Assembly (NCBI RefSeq): GCF_900107965.1
Contig: NZ_FNVU01000002.1
Span: 372,001 to 436,000, forward strand
Origin: Actinacidiphila yanglinensis
GTDB taxonomy: Bacteria > Actinomycetota > Actinomycetes > Streptomycetales > Streptomycetaceae
Length of the DNA stretch: 64,000 nt
Direction of reading: 5' to 3'
Positions 24,730-33,480 of the stretch are shown piece by piece. The position numbers and the translations under genes are program-made. Every line of letters begins with the position of its first letter. The first letter of the stretch is position 1. The notes beneath the pieces are model-generated. The model did no database searches. It was not told the DNA's origin and saw only the letters and a list, made by a program, of their open reading frames with translations.

Positions 24730-26085
24730 ATGAGCGCGCCCCGCAGCAGCACCGTACGCACCACCGGCCGGAGGCGGGCCCTGCCGATGGCGGCCCTCGC
24801 TGTCACCCTCGTCGCCGCGTCCACCGCGCTGACCGCGTGCGGCGGTTCCGGCGGTGGGTCCGGCGGTGGTTCCGCGTCGGGGCCGCTGAAGGTCTGGGTG
24901 CGCGGCGCCGGCGACTCGCAGAAGGCGTACCAGATGGTCTTCGACGCCTACACCAGGAAGACCGGCGTCAAGATCCAGCTGTTCATGACCAACACCGACT
25001 TCGAGACCAAGCTCAACGCGGCCGCCGCCGCCCACAAGTTGCCCGACGTGGTGATCGACGACGGTTCGCAGCTCGGCGCGTTCGAGAGCCAGGGCATCAT
25101 CACCGAGGTCGACAAGGCGAAGATCGCCGGCGCGGACCAGGTCAGCGGCGCCGCCTGGAAGTCGGTGGTGGACGACCAGGGCAAGACCTACGGCGTGCCG
25201 TTCTCCGCGCAGGCCAACGTCCTCCTGGTGCGCAGCGACTGGCTGAAGAAGGTCGGCCTGCAGGCGCCGAAGACCTGGGCCGACCTGGAGAAGGTGGCCA
25301 AGGCGTTCACCACCCAGGACCCGGACGGCAACGGCAAGAACGACACCTACGGCCTGGACGTGCCCGGCTCCACCCAGCGCGGCTACCTGTCCTGGTACTG
25401 GTCGAACTTCCTCTACCAGGCCGGCGGCAACTTCCTGGTGCCCAGCGGCAGCGGCGGCTTCGACTCCGTCATCGACTCCCCGCAGGCGGTCCAGGCCGCC
25501 CGGTTCCTGGAGAAGATGTACTGCACCGACAAGGTGGTCCAGCCCGGCGCCCTCAACAACCTCACCACGGACACGAACACGGCGTTCCAGACCGGCGTGG
25601 CCGGGATGTACCTGACCGGCCCCTACGCCTACGCGACCATGGACGCCACCGCCGTGAAGGGCAAGTACGACGTGGTCGCCCCGCCGGCCGGCCCCAAGGG
25701 CGTCGGCAGCCTGGCCGAGGGCACCACCGTCTACGCCATGGCCGGGTCCAAGCGCGCCGCCGACTTCGACACGCTCGCGTCGTTCATGGTCTCCGCACCC
25801 GCGCAGAAGCTCGGCATGACCGGCGTGCCGACCTCGACCATCGTGCGGCTGCCGATCAACACCACCGTCGACCCGGCGAAGGTGCACGCGGACGACTCCC
25901 GCTGGCAGGTGGCCCAGCAGGTCTACGCGAACAGCTCCACCTACGAGCCGGTGAGCGCCCCGGACTGGCAGACCTACCGCAACGACGCCTCGGAGAGCCT
26001 CAACAAGATGCTGTCCGGCTGCGACGACCCGGCGAAGACGCTGTCCTCCCTCGACTCCACGTACACGTCCCTGCTGAAGAAGTAG
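24730..26085 (+). CDS. Sugar-type extracellular solute-binding lipoprotein
   Basis: 451 aa from ATG 24730 (GGAG 6 nt upstream; GTG 24715 in frame is less favoured). Residues 1-37 are a lipoprotein signal with lipobox LTAC. The mature protein is a family 1 solute-binding protein: 'KVWVRGAGDSQKAYQMVFD', 'LPDVVIDDG', 'VPFSAQANVLLVRSDWLKK' and 'TGVAGMYLTGPYAYA'. It collects an oligosaccharide for the two permeases downstream. The divergent GH75 gene makes an amino-sugar oligomer a reasonable but unproven ligand. First gene of a three-gene operon. Confidence 0.93.
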   Translation: MSAPRSSTVRTTGRRRALPMAALAVTLVAASTALTACGGSGGGSGGGSASGPLKVWVRGAGDSQKAYQMVFDAYTRKTGVKIQLFMTNTDFETKLNAAAAAHKLPDVVIDDGSQLGAFESQGIITEVDKAKIAGADQVSGAAWKSVVDDQGKTYGVPFSAQANVLLVRSDWLKKVGLQAPKTWADLEKVAKAFTTQDPDGNGKNDTYGLDVPGSTQRGYLSWYWSNFLYQAGGNFLVPSGSGGFDSVIDSPQAVQAARFLEKMYCTDKVVQPGALNNLTTDTNTAFQTGVAGMYLTGPYAYATMDATAVKGKYDVVAPPAGPKGVGSLAEGTTVYAMAGSKRAADFDTLASFMVSAPAQKLGMTGVPTSTIVRLPINTTVDPAKVHADDSRWQVAQQVYANSSTYEPVSAPDWQTYRNDASESLNKMLSGCDDPAKTLSSLDSTYTSLLKK

Positions 26086-26104
26086 GGCGCGGGTGGAACG
26101 CCAC

Positions 26105-27067
26105 ATGACTCTGACCGAGGACCGGCCCGGCCGCGGCCCGCGCGGCGGGCGCCCCCGGCCGCCGGCCGGTACCCGTAGCCCGTCCGCGCCGCGCGCCCTG
26201 CTCAGATGGCCGCGGGCGGCGACCCCCTGGATCTTCCTCGCGCCCGTCCTGGCGCTCTTCGGCGTCTTCAAGTTCTGGCCGACGCTGTGGGGGATGTACC
26301 TCAGCTTCTTCCAGGTCCGCCCCTACCTGGGCAACAAGTGGGTCGGCTGGGCGAACTTCCGGACCGCCTTCCACGACGCGGCGCTGCGCTCGGCGGTCGA
26401 GCACACCGTCATCGACGCGCTGGTGACGGTGGCCGCCTCGGCCGTCATCGGCTTCGGGCTCGCGCTGCTGCTGGAGGGCCCGGCCCGGCACCTGCGCATC
26501 CTGCGCACCGCCGCGTTCCTGCCGGTGGTCACCGCGATGGTGGCCGTCGCCGAACTGTGGAACACCATCCTCTACCCGGGCGGCTACGGCACCCTCAACA
26601 CCCTGCTCGGCCATCTCGGCCTCGGCCCCGAGCCGTTCCTGTCCTCGCCGCACTCCTCGCTCGCCTCGGTGATGCTGATCCAGGTCTGGAAGAGCGCACC
26701 GTACGACATGGTGATCTTCGTGGCCGGCCTGGCCGGCATCGACAAGCAGCTGTACGAGGCCGCGGCGATCGACGGCGCGGGCGCCTGGCACCGGCTGCGG
26801 CATGTCACGCTGCCCTCGCTGCGCCCGGTCACCACCATCGTGATCACCCTGGGCATCATCCGCGGGCTGCGCGTCTTCACCGAGATCTACGTCCTGACCG
26901 GCGGCGGCCCGGCCGGCTCCACCGAGACCATCGTGACCTACACCTACAAGCAGGGCATCCAGAACAACCAGTTGGGCCTGGCGTCGGCCGTGTCCACCGT
27001 GCTGTTCCTGGTCACCGTGCTGCTGACCTGCCTCACCCTGTGGTGGCGCAGGCGCAAGGAGGCATGA
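26105..27067 (+). CDS. Sugar ABC transporter permease 1
   Basis: 320 aa from ATG 26105; GTG 26093 is also possible. After a Pro/Arg-rich lead there are six membrane helices (about 38-315). The EAA loop, which contacts the ATPase, reads 'YEAAAIDGAGAWHRLRHVT' followed by LPSLRP. This is a MalF-type permease of carbohydrate uptake systems (CUT1). It ends with TGA at 27065-27067, overlapping the ATG at 27064 of the next gene. Confidence 0.93.
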   Translation: MTLTEDRPGRGPRGGRPRPPAGTRSPSAPRALLRWPRAATPWIFLAPVLALFGVFKFWPTLWGMYLSFFQVRPYLGNKWVGWANFRTAFHDAALRSAVEHTVIDALVTVAASAVIGFGLALLLEGPARHLRILRTAAFLPVVTAMVAVAELWNTILYPGGYGTLNTLLGHLGLGPEPFLSSPHSSLASVMLIQVWKSAPYDMVIFVAGLAGIDKQLYEAAAIDGAGAWHRLRHVTLPSLRPVTTIVITLGIIRGLRVFTEIYVLTGGGPAGSTETIVTYTYKQGIQNNQLGLASAVSTVLFLVTVLLTCLTLWWRRRKEA

Positions 27068-27069
27068 GC

Positions 27070-27945
27070 ATGAGCGCCCCCACCACCGCGCTGGGCCTGC
27101 GGATGCCCACCAGGGCGTGGACCCGTACCGCGGTCCGCGCCGTGCTCTACGCCGCAGTGCTCTTCGTGTTCGTGATGCCGCTGTGGACGATGCTCGCCAC
27201 CGTCTTCAGCGGCAGCACCCTCAAGACCGGCCAGATGTCCCTGTTCCCGGGGCATTTCACCCTCACCAACCTCCGCACCGCCTTCCGCTTCGGCGTCGGC
27301 CGCGGCCTGCTCAACTCGGTGATCGTCACCGGCGTCGGGCTCTTCCTCCAGATCACGGTGAGCGCCTTCGCGGCGTACGCGCTGGCCCGCAAGAAGTTCC
27401 GCGGCCAAGCGCTGGTGCTGCTGGCGATCCTCGCCACGATGATGATGCCGGAGGAGGTCATCGCGATCCCGCTCTACCTGGTGCTCGGCAAGGTGCCGGA
27501 CCCGCTGGGCGGCGGCGACCTGCTCGACTCGTACTCCGGGCTGATCCTGCCGGTGGTCGGCTGGGCGCTGCCGATCTACGTCCTGACCGGGTTCATGAAG
27601 ACCATCCCGGTCGAGCTGGAGGAGGCCGCCCGGGTCGACGGCGCCCGCGACCTGCGGATCTTCTTCCAGATCATCCTGCCGCTGTGCCGCCCCGCGCTGG
27701 GCACCTGCGCGGTGTTCGGCTTCCTGATGATCTGGGACCAGTACCTGCTGCCGCTGCTGGTCGCCTCCACCCCGCACATGTACACGATGACGCTGGTCGT
27801 GACGAGCCTGTCCTCCAGCCAGGAACAGCCCGAAGGGGTACGGATGGCGGCGTCGCTGATGCTGATGGTCCCGAGCGTGCTGGTCTACCTCGGACTCCAG
27901 CGGCTCTTCGAACGCGGCATGCTCAGCGGGTCGTTGAAGGGGTGA
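27070..27945 (+). CDS. Sugar ABC transporter permease 2
   Basis: 291 aa from ATG 27070, which has AAGGAGG (27056-27062) at ideal distance; ATG 27064 overlaps the upstream stop but sits only 1 nt from that site. Six membrane helices are visible, with the MalG-type EAA loop 'LEEAARVDGARDLRIFFQI' and ILPLCRP. No ATPase gene follows, as is usual for Streptomyces CUT1 systems that share a genome-wide MsiK-type ATPase. No LacI- or ROK-type regulator is adjacent. Confidence 0.92.
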   Translation: MSAPTTALGLRMPTRAWTRTAVRAVLYAAVLFVFVMPLWTMLATVFSGSTLKTGQMSLFPGHFTLTNLRTAFRFGVGRGLLNSVIVTGVGLFLQITVSAFAAYALARKKFRGQALVLLAILATMMMPEEVIAIPLYLVLGKVPDPLGGGDLLDSYSGLILPVVGWALPIYVLTGFMKTIPVELEEAARVDGARDLRIFFQIILPLCRPALGTCAVFGFLMIWDQYLLPLLVASTPHMYTMTLVVTSLSSSQEQPEGVRMAASLMLMVPSVLVYLGLQRLFERGMLSGSLKG

Positions 27946-27999
27946 GCCGGGCCTCGCCGGCCGGCCCGCGCCCGCGGGGCCGGCCGGTGGCGGGTGCGC

Positions 28000-28719
28000 C
28001 TACGCCGCGGCGACCGCCCGCGCGGCGAACCGCAGGGCCACCTCGCGCCAGACCCGCGCCGAGTCCGCGTCCGCGGCGAGCGCCTCGCGGTGCAGGGCCG
28101 CGCGGTCGGCGCCGTGCCGGGTCAGCCGGTCCAGGTCCCAGCCGCCGATCCGCTCCGCCTCGGCCTCCGGATGGAACTGCACGCCCCACGCGCTCTCGCC
28201 GAGCCGGAACGCCTGGTACGGGCACCCCTCGGTGGAGGCGAGCCAGGCGGCGCCCGGCGGCAGCTCGGTGATGGCGTCCACATGGTTCTCGATCGCCCGC
28301 GGCCGCACCGGCAGGCCCGCGAACAGCGGATCTTCGGCGGCCTCCTGACGCAACGTCAATTCGGTGCTGCCGAACTCCGGTCGGCCGTGCTCCCCGCGCA
28401 CCGCACCCCCGGCGACCTGGGCGAGCAACTGCCCGCCCAGGCAGATCCCGAACACCGGCAACCCGAACTCGACGGCCTCGCGGGCCAGTTCCCGGGTCCG
28501 GGCCAGCCAGGGCGCCCGCTCGTCGTCGTCCGGCAGGAACCCGCCGCCGAGGACCACCAGCGCCTGGTAGCGCGGCCGCAGCCGCTCGGGCAGCGCCTCC
28601 CCGGCGAAGGCGCGCACCACCTCCAGCGCGAGCCCGCCCTCGCCGAGCCATCCCTCCCAGCGCCCCGGCCCCCCGGTCGCCGTGTTCTGCACCACCAGCG
28701 CCCTCGCCGTCCCGGCCAT
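28000..28719 (-). CDS. Class I glutamine amidotransferase-like protein
   Basis: 239 aa from ATG 28719. The catalytic triad is visible: Cys in 'VFGICLGGQLLAQV', and His and Glu in 'WGVQFHPEAEAE'. It resembles the stand-alone GMP-synthase-type amidotransferase family (GATase1), some of which cleave gamma-glutamyl compounds, as PuuD-like hydrolases do. No synthetase partner lies nearby, so the substrate is unknown. It converges on the sugar permease gene (54 bp). Confidence 0.88.
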   Translation of the reverse strand: MAGTARALVVQNTATGGPGRWEGWLGEGGLALEVVRAFAGEALPERLRPRYQALVVLGGGFLPDDDERAPWLARTRELAREAVEFGLPVFGICLGGQLLAQVAGGAVRGEHGRPEFGSTELTLRQEAAEDPLFAGLPVRPRAIENHVDAITELPPGAAWLASTEGCPYQAFRLGESAWGVQFHPEAEAERIGGWDLDRLTRHGADRAALHREALAADADSARVWREVALRFAARAVAAA

Positions 28720-28998
28720 CCCGCACCCACCTCTCCTCGACCCGCCGTCCCCTCCATCCAACCCCACCCATCCCGCGGCCGACGCACAGGTCATTCACAG
28801 GCAAGGCATGGGTAACGAGAATTCCTGGATGTCGCCAAGGAGACGCCTGTGTGACGCCAAGCACTCCCATGTTCTTCACCAAGTTTTCGTATAGGAATTC
28901 AAACGGCCGTGGAGTATCGTCCCCGCTCGGGGCCAGCTCCGGGGCAACTTTGCGCCAGGTGAGGGCTGCCTCCTGTACGAAAACACGAGGGGTGGGCC

Positions 28999-30480
28999 TT
29001 GAAGCGCATACTCATCCGGTCCGGGAAGAGCCCGTTCCACGCCGCCACGCATGCCGAGTACCTGCACCGGGATCTCTTCGGGACGAACTCCGGCAATCTG
29101 CTCTTCAGCGACGCGGTGCACCGGATGCTGCTGACCGCGGACACCGAGGTCACCTCCAACGGCATCAGGACCGACCCCTCGCCCGAGCGGGCGGCGCAGA
29201 TCAACGAGGAGTACGACGTCTTCGTCGTCCCCCTGGCCAACGCCTTCCGGCCGACCTTCCACGCCTCCCTGGACCGGCTGTCCACGCTCATCGAGCAGCT
29301 GACCATCCCCGTGGTGGTCACCGGCGTCGGCGCCCAGGTCGGCGCGGACTACGACACCGAGGAACTGCGGCCGATGGAACAGTCGGTCCGCCGCTTCGTG
29401 AGCGCCGTGCTCGACCGCTCGGCCACGATCGGGGTGCGCGGTGAGCTGACCGCGTCCTACCTCAACGGTCTCGGCTTCGCGCAGGTCGACATCATCGGCT
29501 GCCCGTCGATGTTCCTGCACGGCGACGTCTTCCCGACCCCCTCCGACCCCGGCACCCTCGGCCCGGACGCGCGGATCGCGATCAACCTGTCGCCCGACGC
29601 GATCCCGGTCGGCGACATCGGGGGCATCGCACGCCACGCCTTCGAGCGTTTCCCTGCGCTGACGTACTACGCGCAGAACCTGGTCGACGCGGAACTGCTC
29701 TTCTGGGGCGACACCTCGGCCGAGGCGGGCCGGCACGGTTCCTTCCCGCTGCAGCTCACCCACGAGCTGTTCCAGCAGAACAAGGTCCGGGTCCCGCTCG
29801 ACCCCCGGACCTGGCTGGACGAACTGGCGGGCCACGACTTCGCGTACGGCACCCGCATCCACGGCAACATCGCGGCCCTGCTGGCGGGCACCCCCGCCGT
29901 GGTGCTCGCCCACGACTCGCGCACGCTCGAACTGTGCCGCTACTTCGACCTGCCGCACCGCATGCTCACGGACCTGCCCGCCGACACCGACCCCGCCGAG
30001 CTCCACGCGCAGGCGGACTTCAGCGGGCTGCTCAACGGCCACAAGGAGCGCTTCACCCGCTACACCGACTTCCTCGACCGCAACGACCTGGCGAACACCT
30101 ACGACCACGGCGACGCGGGCGCGGCGTTCGACGCGCGGCTGGCCGCGACCGAACTGCCGCCCTCGGTCACCGTCTGGGACGGCGGCGACGACGGCGCGTT
30201 GCGCTACCGGTTCGCGCGGCTGCGCGAGCAGATCACCGACAACCGCACGTCCGCCGAGCGGCGGGCGAACGAACTCGCCAAGAAGAACAAGGAACTCCAG
30301 AAGCGGATCACCGCCGCCGACACGCGGCACTCCACCGTGGAGAAGGAACTGGACGCGCTGCGCAAGCGGGTCACGGCGGCGGAGAAGCGGGTCAGCGGGA
30401 TCGAGCGGCGGGCGCTGGTCCGGATCGGTCCGGCGCTGCGGCGCCGGGTGCCGCGGGTGGAGCGGAAGACGGAGGACTGA
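28999..30480 (+). CDS. Polysaccharide pyruvyl transferase-family protein with coiled-coil tail
   Basis: 493 aa from TTG 28999. Residues 1-385 resemble the polysaccharide pyruvyl transferase fold: 'ILIRSGKSPFHAATHAEYL', 'VVVTGVGAQVGADYD', 'TIGVRGELTASYLNGLG', 'VDIIGCPSMFLHG' and 'FAYGTRIHGNIAALLAGTP', the last being the conserved GxRxH region. Such enzymes add pyruvate ketals to envelope sugars. Residues 420-475 are Lys/Glu/Ala-rich heptads, a probable coiled coil, and the end is basic. No other glycan gene is adjacent. The 279 bp upstream hold GTTTTCGTA/TACGAAAAC arms (28883-28891, 28976-28984). Confidence 0.85.
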   Translation: MKRILIRSGKSPFHAATHAEYLHRDLFGTNSGNLLFSDAVHRMLLTADTEVTSNGIRTDPSPERAAQINEEYDVFVVPLANAFRPTFHASLDRLSTLIEQLTIPVVVTGVGAQVGADYDTEELRPMEQSVRRFVSAVLDRSATIGVRGELTASYLNGLGFAQVDIIGCPSMFLHGDVFPTPSDPGTLGPDARIAINLSPDAIPVGDIGGIARHAFERFPALTYYAQNLVDAELLFWGDTSAEAGRHGSFPLQLTHELFQQNKVRVPLDPRTWLDELAGHDFAYGTRIHGNIAALLAGTPAVVLAHDSRTLELCRYFDLPHRMLTDLPADTDPAELHAQADFSGLLNGHKERFTRYTDFLDRNDLANTYDHGDAGAAFDARLAATELPPSVTVWDGGDDGALRYRFARLREQITDNRTSAERRANELAKKNKELQKRITAADTRHSTVEKELDALRKRVTAAEKRVSGIERRALVRIGPALRRRVPRVERKTED

Positions 30481-30509
30481 GGGCGGATCGGGGGGCCGGG
30501 GGGACGGGG

Positions 30510-31700
30510 TCAGCTGCGGTTCGGCGGGGCGGTGGGGTTGCGGGGCGGGAAGTCCACGCGGAGGTCGAGGCCGCCGGTGGAGCGCGGGGTGGCGGTGATC
30601 GTGGCGGCGTGCGCGGTGGTGGCGGCGCGGACGATGGCCAGGCCCAGGCCGTGGCCGTGGGCGGCGTCGTCGGTGCGGGTGCGGGGGGCGCCGAGGCGCT
30701 GGAAGGGCTCGAAGAGGCGGTCGACCTCGGCGGCGGGCACCGCGGCGCCGGAGTTGGCGACGTCCAGCCGGGCGCGGCCGGCATCGGTGGTGGTGCGGAC
30801 GCCGAGGTGGCCGCCGGGGACGTTGTGCCGCAGGGCGTTGTCGACGAGGTTGTCCAGCAGGATCTCGGCGAGGTCGCGGTCGCCCGAGACCGGGGCGGGG
30901 CCGAGGTCGGCCTCGACACGGATGCCCAGCCCGGCGGCCTCGCCGCTGCGACGGTCCAGCACGCCCGCGGCGACCTCCGCGAGGTCGAAGTCCTCCCGCC
31001 GCTGGATGCCGCGCTCACCCGTGGCCAGCGTGAACAGCGCCTCCATCAGGCGCGCCTGCTGCGCGCCGAGCAACAGGGCCTGCTCGCAGGCGGCCCGCAG
31101 GGTCGTCGCGTCGGCGTCCGGGTCGGCGAGCGCGACCTGGAGCAGGGTGCGTTCGGCGGCGAGCGGGGTGCGCAACTCGTGCGAGGCGTTCGCGACGAAG
31201 TGCTGCTGGGCCTGGAACGACGCCTCCAGGCGGGCGAACAGGTCGTCCAGCGTCCGCCCGAGCCGGGTCAGTTCGTCGCCGGAACTGCGCAGTGCCAGCC
31301 GACGTCCCAGGCTGGCCGCCGACATCTCCCCGGCCGTGGCGGTGATCGTGCGCAGAGGCCGTAGCAGCCGCCCCGACAGCAGCCAGCCCAGCCCGACCGA
31401 CAGCAGGACCAGCGCCACCAGGGCGACCACCGACCCGGTGACATAGCGGTCGATGTCGTGGCCGCGCTGGGTGTCCGCGAGCGACGGCCGGGACAGCCCC
31501 GGGCTCAAGGGCGTCAGGTCGGCACCGGAGCCCGGCACCGATGCGCGGACGGTCGAGCTGGAGCCGACGAAGGCGTTGGGGATCGCCAGCAGCGCCACCC
31601 CGGAGACGAGGAACAGCGCCCCGTACAGCACGGCGAGCCGCATCCGCAGCGTCCGCGGCCGGGGCACCCACCCCAACCGCCAGGGCCCCACGGCGCTCAC
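30510..31700 (-). CDS. Two-component sensor histidine kinase
   Basis: 396 aa from GTG 31700; its GTGA overlaps the stop of the response regulator. Two membrane helices (about 22-40 and 88-110) flank a small extracellular domain of about 50 residues. HAMP follows ('GRLLRPLRTITATAGEMSA'), then the H-box 'FVANASHELRTPLA', the N-box 'LLDNLVDNALRHNVPGGHL' and the G-boxes 'FEPFQRLGAP' and 'GHGLGLAIVR'. It is an EnvZ/CutS-like kinase. The divergent ABC-2 exporter operon is its likely output, a layout common for antibiotic-resistance exporters. Confidence 0.93.
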   Translation of the reverse strand: MSAVGPWRLGWVPRPRTLRMRLAVLYGALFLVSGVALLAIPNAFVGSSSTVRASVPGSGADLTPLSPGLSRPSLADTQRGHDIDRYVTGSVVALVALVLLSVGLGWLLSGRLLRPLRTITATAGEMSAASLGRRLALRSSGDELTRLGRTLDDLFARLEASFQAQQHFVANASHELRTPLAAERTLLQVALADPDADATTLRAACEQALLLGAQQARLMEALFTLATGERGIQRREDFDLAEVAAGVLDRRSGEAAGLGIRVEADLGPAPVSGDRDLAEILLDNLVDNALRHNVPGGHLGVRTTTDAGRARLDVANSGAAVPAAEVDRLFEPFQRLGAPRTRTDDAAHGHGLGLAIVRAATTAHAATITATPRSTGGLDLRVDFPPRNPTAPPNRS

Positions 31701-32359
31701 GACTCCTCGATCCGGTAGCCGCCCTCGCGGACCGTCGCGATCACGGGCGGGTCGCCGAGCTTCAGCCGCAGCCGGCGCACGGTGGTCTTCACGGTGGTGG
31801 TGAAGGGGTCGACCGCCTCGTCCCAGACCCGGTCGAGCAGTTCCTCCGCCGACACGACGGCGCCCCGCGCCGCGAGCAGGCACTCCAGCACCGCGAACTC
31901 CTTGGGGCTCAGGTCGAGCCGGCGCCCGGCCCGGAAGGCGGTGCGGCGGTTCGGGTCGAGCAGCACACCCCCGCCGGACAGCACCGGCGGCAGCGCGGGC
32001 GTCGACCGTCGGCCCAACGCACGTACCCGGGCGACCAGTTCGGCGAAGTCGAACGGCTTGGGCAGGTAGTCGTCAGCGCCCAGCGACAGCCCGTCCACCC
32101 GGTCGCGGACGGCGGCGGCCGCGGTCAGCATCAGCACCCGGCTCTGCGCGGGCCCCTCCGCGAGGCCCCGGCAGATCTCGTCGCCGTGCACTCCGGGCAG
32201 GTCGCGGTCCAGGACGACCACGTCGTAGCGGGTCACCGCCAGCAGCTCCAGCGCCCGCGCGCCGTCCAGCACCACGTCCACCGCCATGCCCTCGCGGCGC
32301 AGCCCGGTCCCCAGCGCCGTCGCCAGCACCTCGAAGTCCTCGACCACCAGCACTCTCAT
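31697..32359 (-). CDS. OmpR/PhoB-family response regulator
   Basis: 220 aa from ATG 32359. The receiver domain (1-115) has 'VLVVEDFE' for the acidic pocket, phospho-acceptor Asp in 'VVVLDRDLPG', and conserved Thr and Lys in 'LMLTAA' and 'YLPKPF'. The C-terminal winged helix (about 125-218) carries 'LSPKEFAVLECLLAARGAV' and 'VKTTVRRLRLKLG'. It is the first gene of the regulator/kinase operon and is divergent from the ABC exporter, with 149 bp between starts. Confidence 0.95.
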   Translation of the reverse strand: MRVLVVEDFEVLATALGTGLRREGMAVDVVLDGARALELLAVTRYDVVVLDRDLPGVHGDEICRGLAEGPAQSRVLMLTAAAAVRDRVDGLSLGADDYLPKPFDFAELVARVRALGRRSTPALPPVLSGGGVLLDPNRRTAFRAGRRLDLSPKEFAVLECLLAARGAVVSAEELLDRVWDEAVDPFTTTVKTTVRRLRLKLGDPPVIATVREGGYRIEES

Positions 32360-32508
32360 GGCTCCACGATGCCAGCCGGCCGGTGCCAGCGAGGTGACGG
32401 CGGCCGTCACCGTCCCGTCACCGCCCGCGCCGTACAACCGGGGACGGCACGCGGGACCGTCGCCGGACGGCGGTGGCGGCCGTACGCAACGGAGGGAGAC
32501 ACGTCGCC

Positions 32509-33480
32509 ATGGGCGAGGTGGGAGTGGCCGTCAGGGGCCTGCACAAGAGATACGGGCCGACCGCGGCCCTGGACGGGATGGGCTTCAGCGTCGGACCGGG
32601 CCGGGTGACCGGCTTCGTCGGGCCGAACGGCGCCGGGAAGTCGACCACGATGCGGGTGGTGCTCGGCCTGGACACCGCGGACGAGGGGACCGCGCTGATC
32701 GGCGGCCTGCCGTACCGATCGCTGCGGCGGCCGATGACCCACATCGGCGCGCTGCTGGACGCCGCCGCGCTGCAGCCGAGCCGACGGGCGCGCAACCACC
32801 TGCTGTGGATGGCCCGTTCGCAGGGCATCGGCGCACGCCGGGTGGACGAGGTGATCGACCGGGTCGGCCTGGCCACGGTCGCCGGCCGCCGCGCGGGCGG
32901 CTTCTCGCTCGGCATGCGGCAACGGCTGGGCATCGCGGCCGCGTTGCTCGGCGACCCGGGCGTGCTGATGATGGACGAGCCGTTCAACGGCATGGACCCC
33001 GAGGGCATCATCTGGCTGCGGGGGCTGCTGCGCGCGCTGGCCGGAGAGGGCCGGGCGGTGCTGATCTCCAGCCACCTGATGAGCGAACTCCAGGACACCG
33101 CGACCCATGTGGTGGTGGTCGGCCGCGGCCGGGTGGTCGCCGACACGTCGGTCGCCGAACTCCTCGCCGCCGCCTCGGCGGGCGGGCGCGTCACCCTGCG
33201 GGCGGCGCAGCCGGAACGCGCCGCCACCGTCCTCGGGGCGGCTGGCGGCACCGCGGTCCCGGCCGGTCCCGGCACGCTGTCCGTCTCCGGGCTGTCCGCC
33301 GAGGACATCGTGGCCCACCTGACCCGCCAGGGCGTTCCCTTCTCCGAAGTCGCCGCACACCGGGCCACGTTGGAGGACGCGTACCTGCGACTGACCCGGG
33401 ACGCGACCGAGTTCACCGGTGCGGACGCCGTCGGCGGTACGCGCACGAGCGGCGGTACGGAAACGGGGGAGCGGGCATGA
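32509..33480 (+). CDS. ABC exporter ATP-binding protein
   Basis: 323 aa from ATG 32509 (GGAGGGAGA upstream; GTG 32473 in frame is less likely). The ATPase domain has Walker A 'FVGPNGAGKSTTM', the signature 'GGFSLGMRQRLGIAAALL', Walker B 'VLMMDEPFNGMDPEG' and the switch His in 'ISSHLMSELQ'. The C-terminal third is the accessory region typical of DrrA/BcrA-type drug and lipid exporters. It is coupled (ATGA) to the first of two ABC-2 permeases and is probably controlled by the divergent two-component system. Confidence 0.94.
   Translation: MGEVGVAVRGLHKRYGPTAALDGMGFSVGPGRVTGFVGPNGAGKSTTMRVVLGLDTADEGTALIGGLPYRSLRRPMTHIGALLDAAALQPSRRARNHLLWMARSQGIGARRVDEVIDRVGLATVAGRRAGGFSLGMRQRLGIAAALLGDPGVLMMDEPFNGMDPEGIIWLRGLLRALAGEGRAVLISSHLMSELQDTATHVVVVGRGRVVADTSVAELLAAASAGGRVTLRAAQPERAATVLGAAGGTAVPAGPGTLSVSGLSAEDIVAHLTRQGVPFSEVAAHRATLEDAYLRLTRDATEFTGADAVGGTRTSGGTETGERA

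Noticed and set aside
24613..26271. 552-codon minus-strand frame opposite the sugar-binding protein
   Set aside because: Arg/Gly/Val-rich shadow with no motifs; the plus strand has a lipobox, a binding-protein fold and an operon context.
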